DNA of 6,700 nt from Coriobacteriales bacterium (GTDB lineage: Bacteria; Actinomycetota; Coriobacteriia; Coriobacteriales; UBA8131), in the NCBI GenBank assembly GCA_031267175.1, contig JAIRZP010000062.1, positions 1 through 6,700 on the forward strand. The letters are read 5' to 3'. Under the pieces are notes generated by a model that worked only from the letters and a program-made list of their open reading frames with translations, was not told the origin of the DNA and made no database searches. How positions within the stretch are numbered: position 1 is the first letter of the stretch; every line of letters begins with the position of its first letter. Below are positions 6,556 to 6,700 of this stretch, one piece after another. Both the position numbers and the translations under genes were made by a program.

Positions 6556-6561
6556 TATAAT
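6556..6561 (+). promoter_or_regulatory. -10 box of the TetR-like regulator promoter
   Basis: A perfect TATAAT lies 48 nt before the ATG at 6610. The hexamer 17 nt upstream (ACACCT at 6533-6538) is a poor -35 match, so the promoter may be weak. A perfect TTGACA occurs at 6490-6495, but it is far too distant to pair with this -10. Confidence 0.5.
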
Positions 6562-6609
6562 CTAAGCAGAACCTCGAATTACCCCGATAGGCACAGGAGA
6601 GTTGGGATT

Positions 6610-6700
6610 ATGAGAACGAGCAGCTCCACGAAGGAGACCATAAAGAGCAGCTTTGTCGAACTGTTCATGTCCCTGCCTTACAGCAGGGTATCCGTTGCTC
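6610..6700 (+). CDS. TetR/AcrR-family transcriptional regulator, N-terminal fragment (runs off the right edge)
   Basis: Thirty codons are visible: MRTSSSTKETIKSSFVELFM, then SLPYSRVSVA. The pattern T-K-x-x-I-x-x-x-F-x-E-L-F-x-x-x-P-Y-x-x-V-S-V is the first helix and following turn of the TetR N-terminal DNA-binding domain. The helix-turn-helix itself and the ligand domain lie beyond the window. AGGAG at 6595-6599 lies 10 nt before the ATG. The gene is divergent from the molybdenum operon across 279 nt that hold two dyads, so it is the obvious candidate regulator of that operon, probably responding to a phenolic ligand (inference). Its family is only moderately certain from 30 residues. Confidence 0.7.
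   Translation, partial: MRTSSSTKETIKSSFVELFMSLPYSRVSVA

Noticed and set aside
6542..6591. CCTATC and GATAGG arms flanking the TATAAT box of the regulator gene
   Set aside because: The arms are only 6 bp with a 38-nt spacer, which is weak against chance.

Overview
The window looks like a chromosomal segment of a strictly anaerobic, moderately GC-rich (visually about 55-60%) Gram-positive bacterium. The non-mevalonate isoprenoid and cysteine genes in the order ispD-ispF-cysE-cysS, a short Firmicute/Actinobacterium-type CysE, and a soluble molybdenum enzyme for phenolic rings together suggest an intestinal or sediment anaerobe. Coriobacteriia or a clostridial relative are my best guesses. This is inference, because no rRNA or other decisive marker is present.

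Layout. Apart from the right edge, everything is read from the minus strand. (1) From 6330 down to 2338 there is a tight three-gene unit: a large bis-MGD molybdenum subunit, an iron-sulfur subunit and a VOC (glyoxalase-fold) protein. The spacings are 1 nt and 11 nt. (2) About 90 nt further, ispD, ispF, cysE and the first codons of cysS run in the same direction (2250 down to 1). ispD and ispF overlap by 1 nt and cysE and cysS overlap by ATGA. (3) At the right edge, divergent from the molybdenum unit, the first 30 codons of a TetR/AcrR-type regulator start at 6610 on the plus strand. The 279-nt divergent gap holds a consensus -10 box, a strong ribosome binding site and two perfect-arm 27-bp inverted repeats that could be operators.

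The main find is the molybdenum unit. The large subunit (880 aa) has no N-terminal Fe-S cysteine motif. The small subunit (267 aa) keeps exactly the cysteines for three [4Fe-4S] clusters and ends in a transthyretin/carboxypeptidase-regulatory-like beta domain. There is no Tat signal and no membrane anchor. This architecture matches pyrogallol:phloroglucinol transhydroxylase (the Pelobacter acidigallici type) rather than respiratory DMSO/nitrate-type reductases. The unit is therefore probably a cytoplasmic enzyme that moves or removes hydroxyl groups on polyhydroxylated aromatic rings. The co-transcribed VOC protein and the divergent TetR-like regulator are the parts I cannot tie to a described system.

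The housekeeping block supplies isoprenoid precursors (IspD and IspF, consecutive in the MEP pathway except for the intervening IspE) and cysteine (CysE) together with its charging enzyme (CysS). No intrinsic terminator is visible between the VOC gene and ispD. No IS elements, tRNAs or CRISPR repeats are seen.
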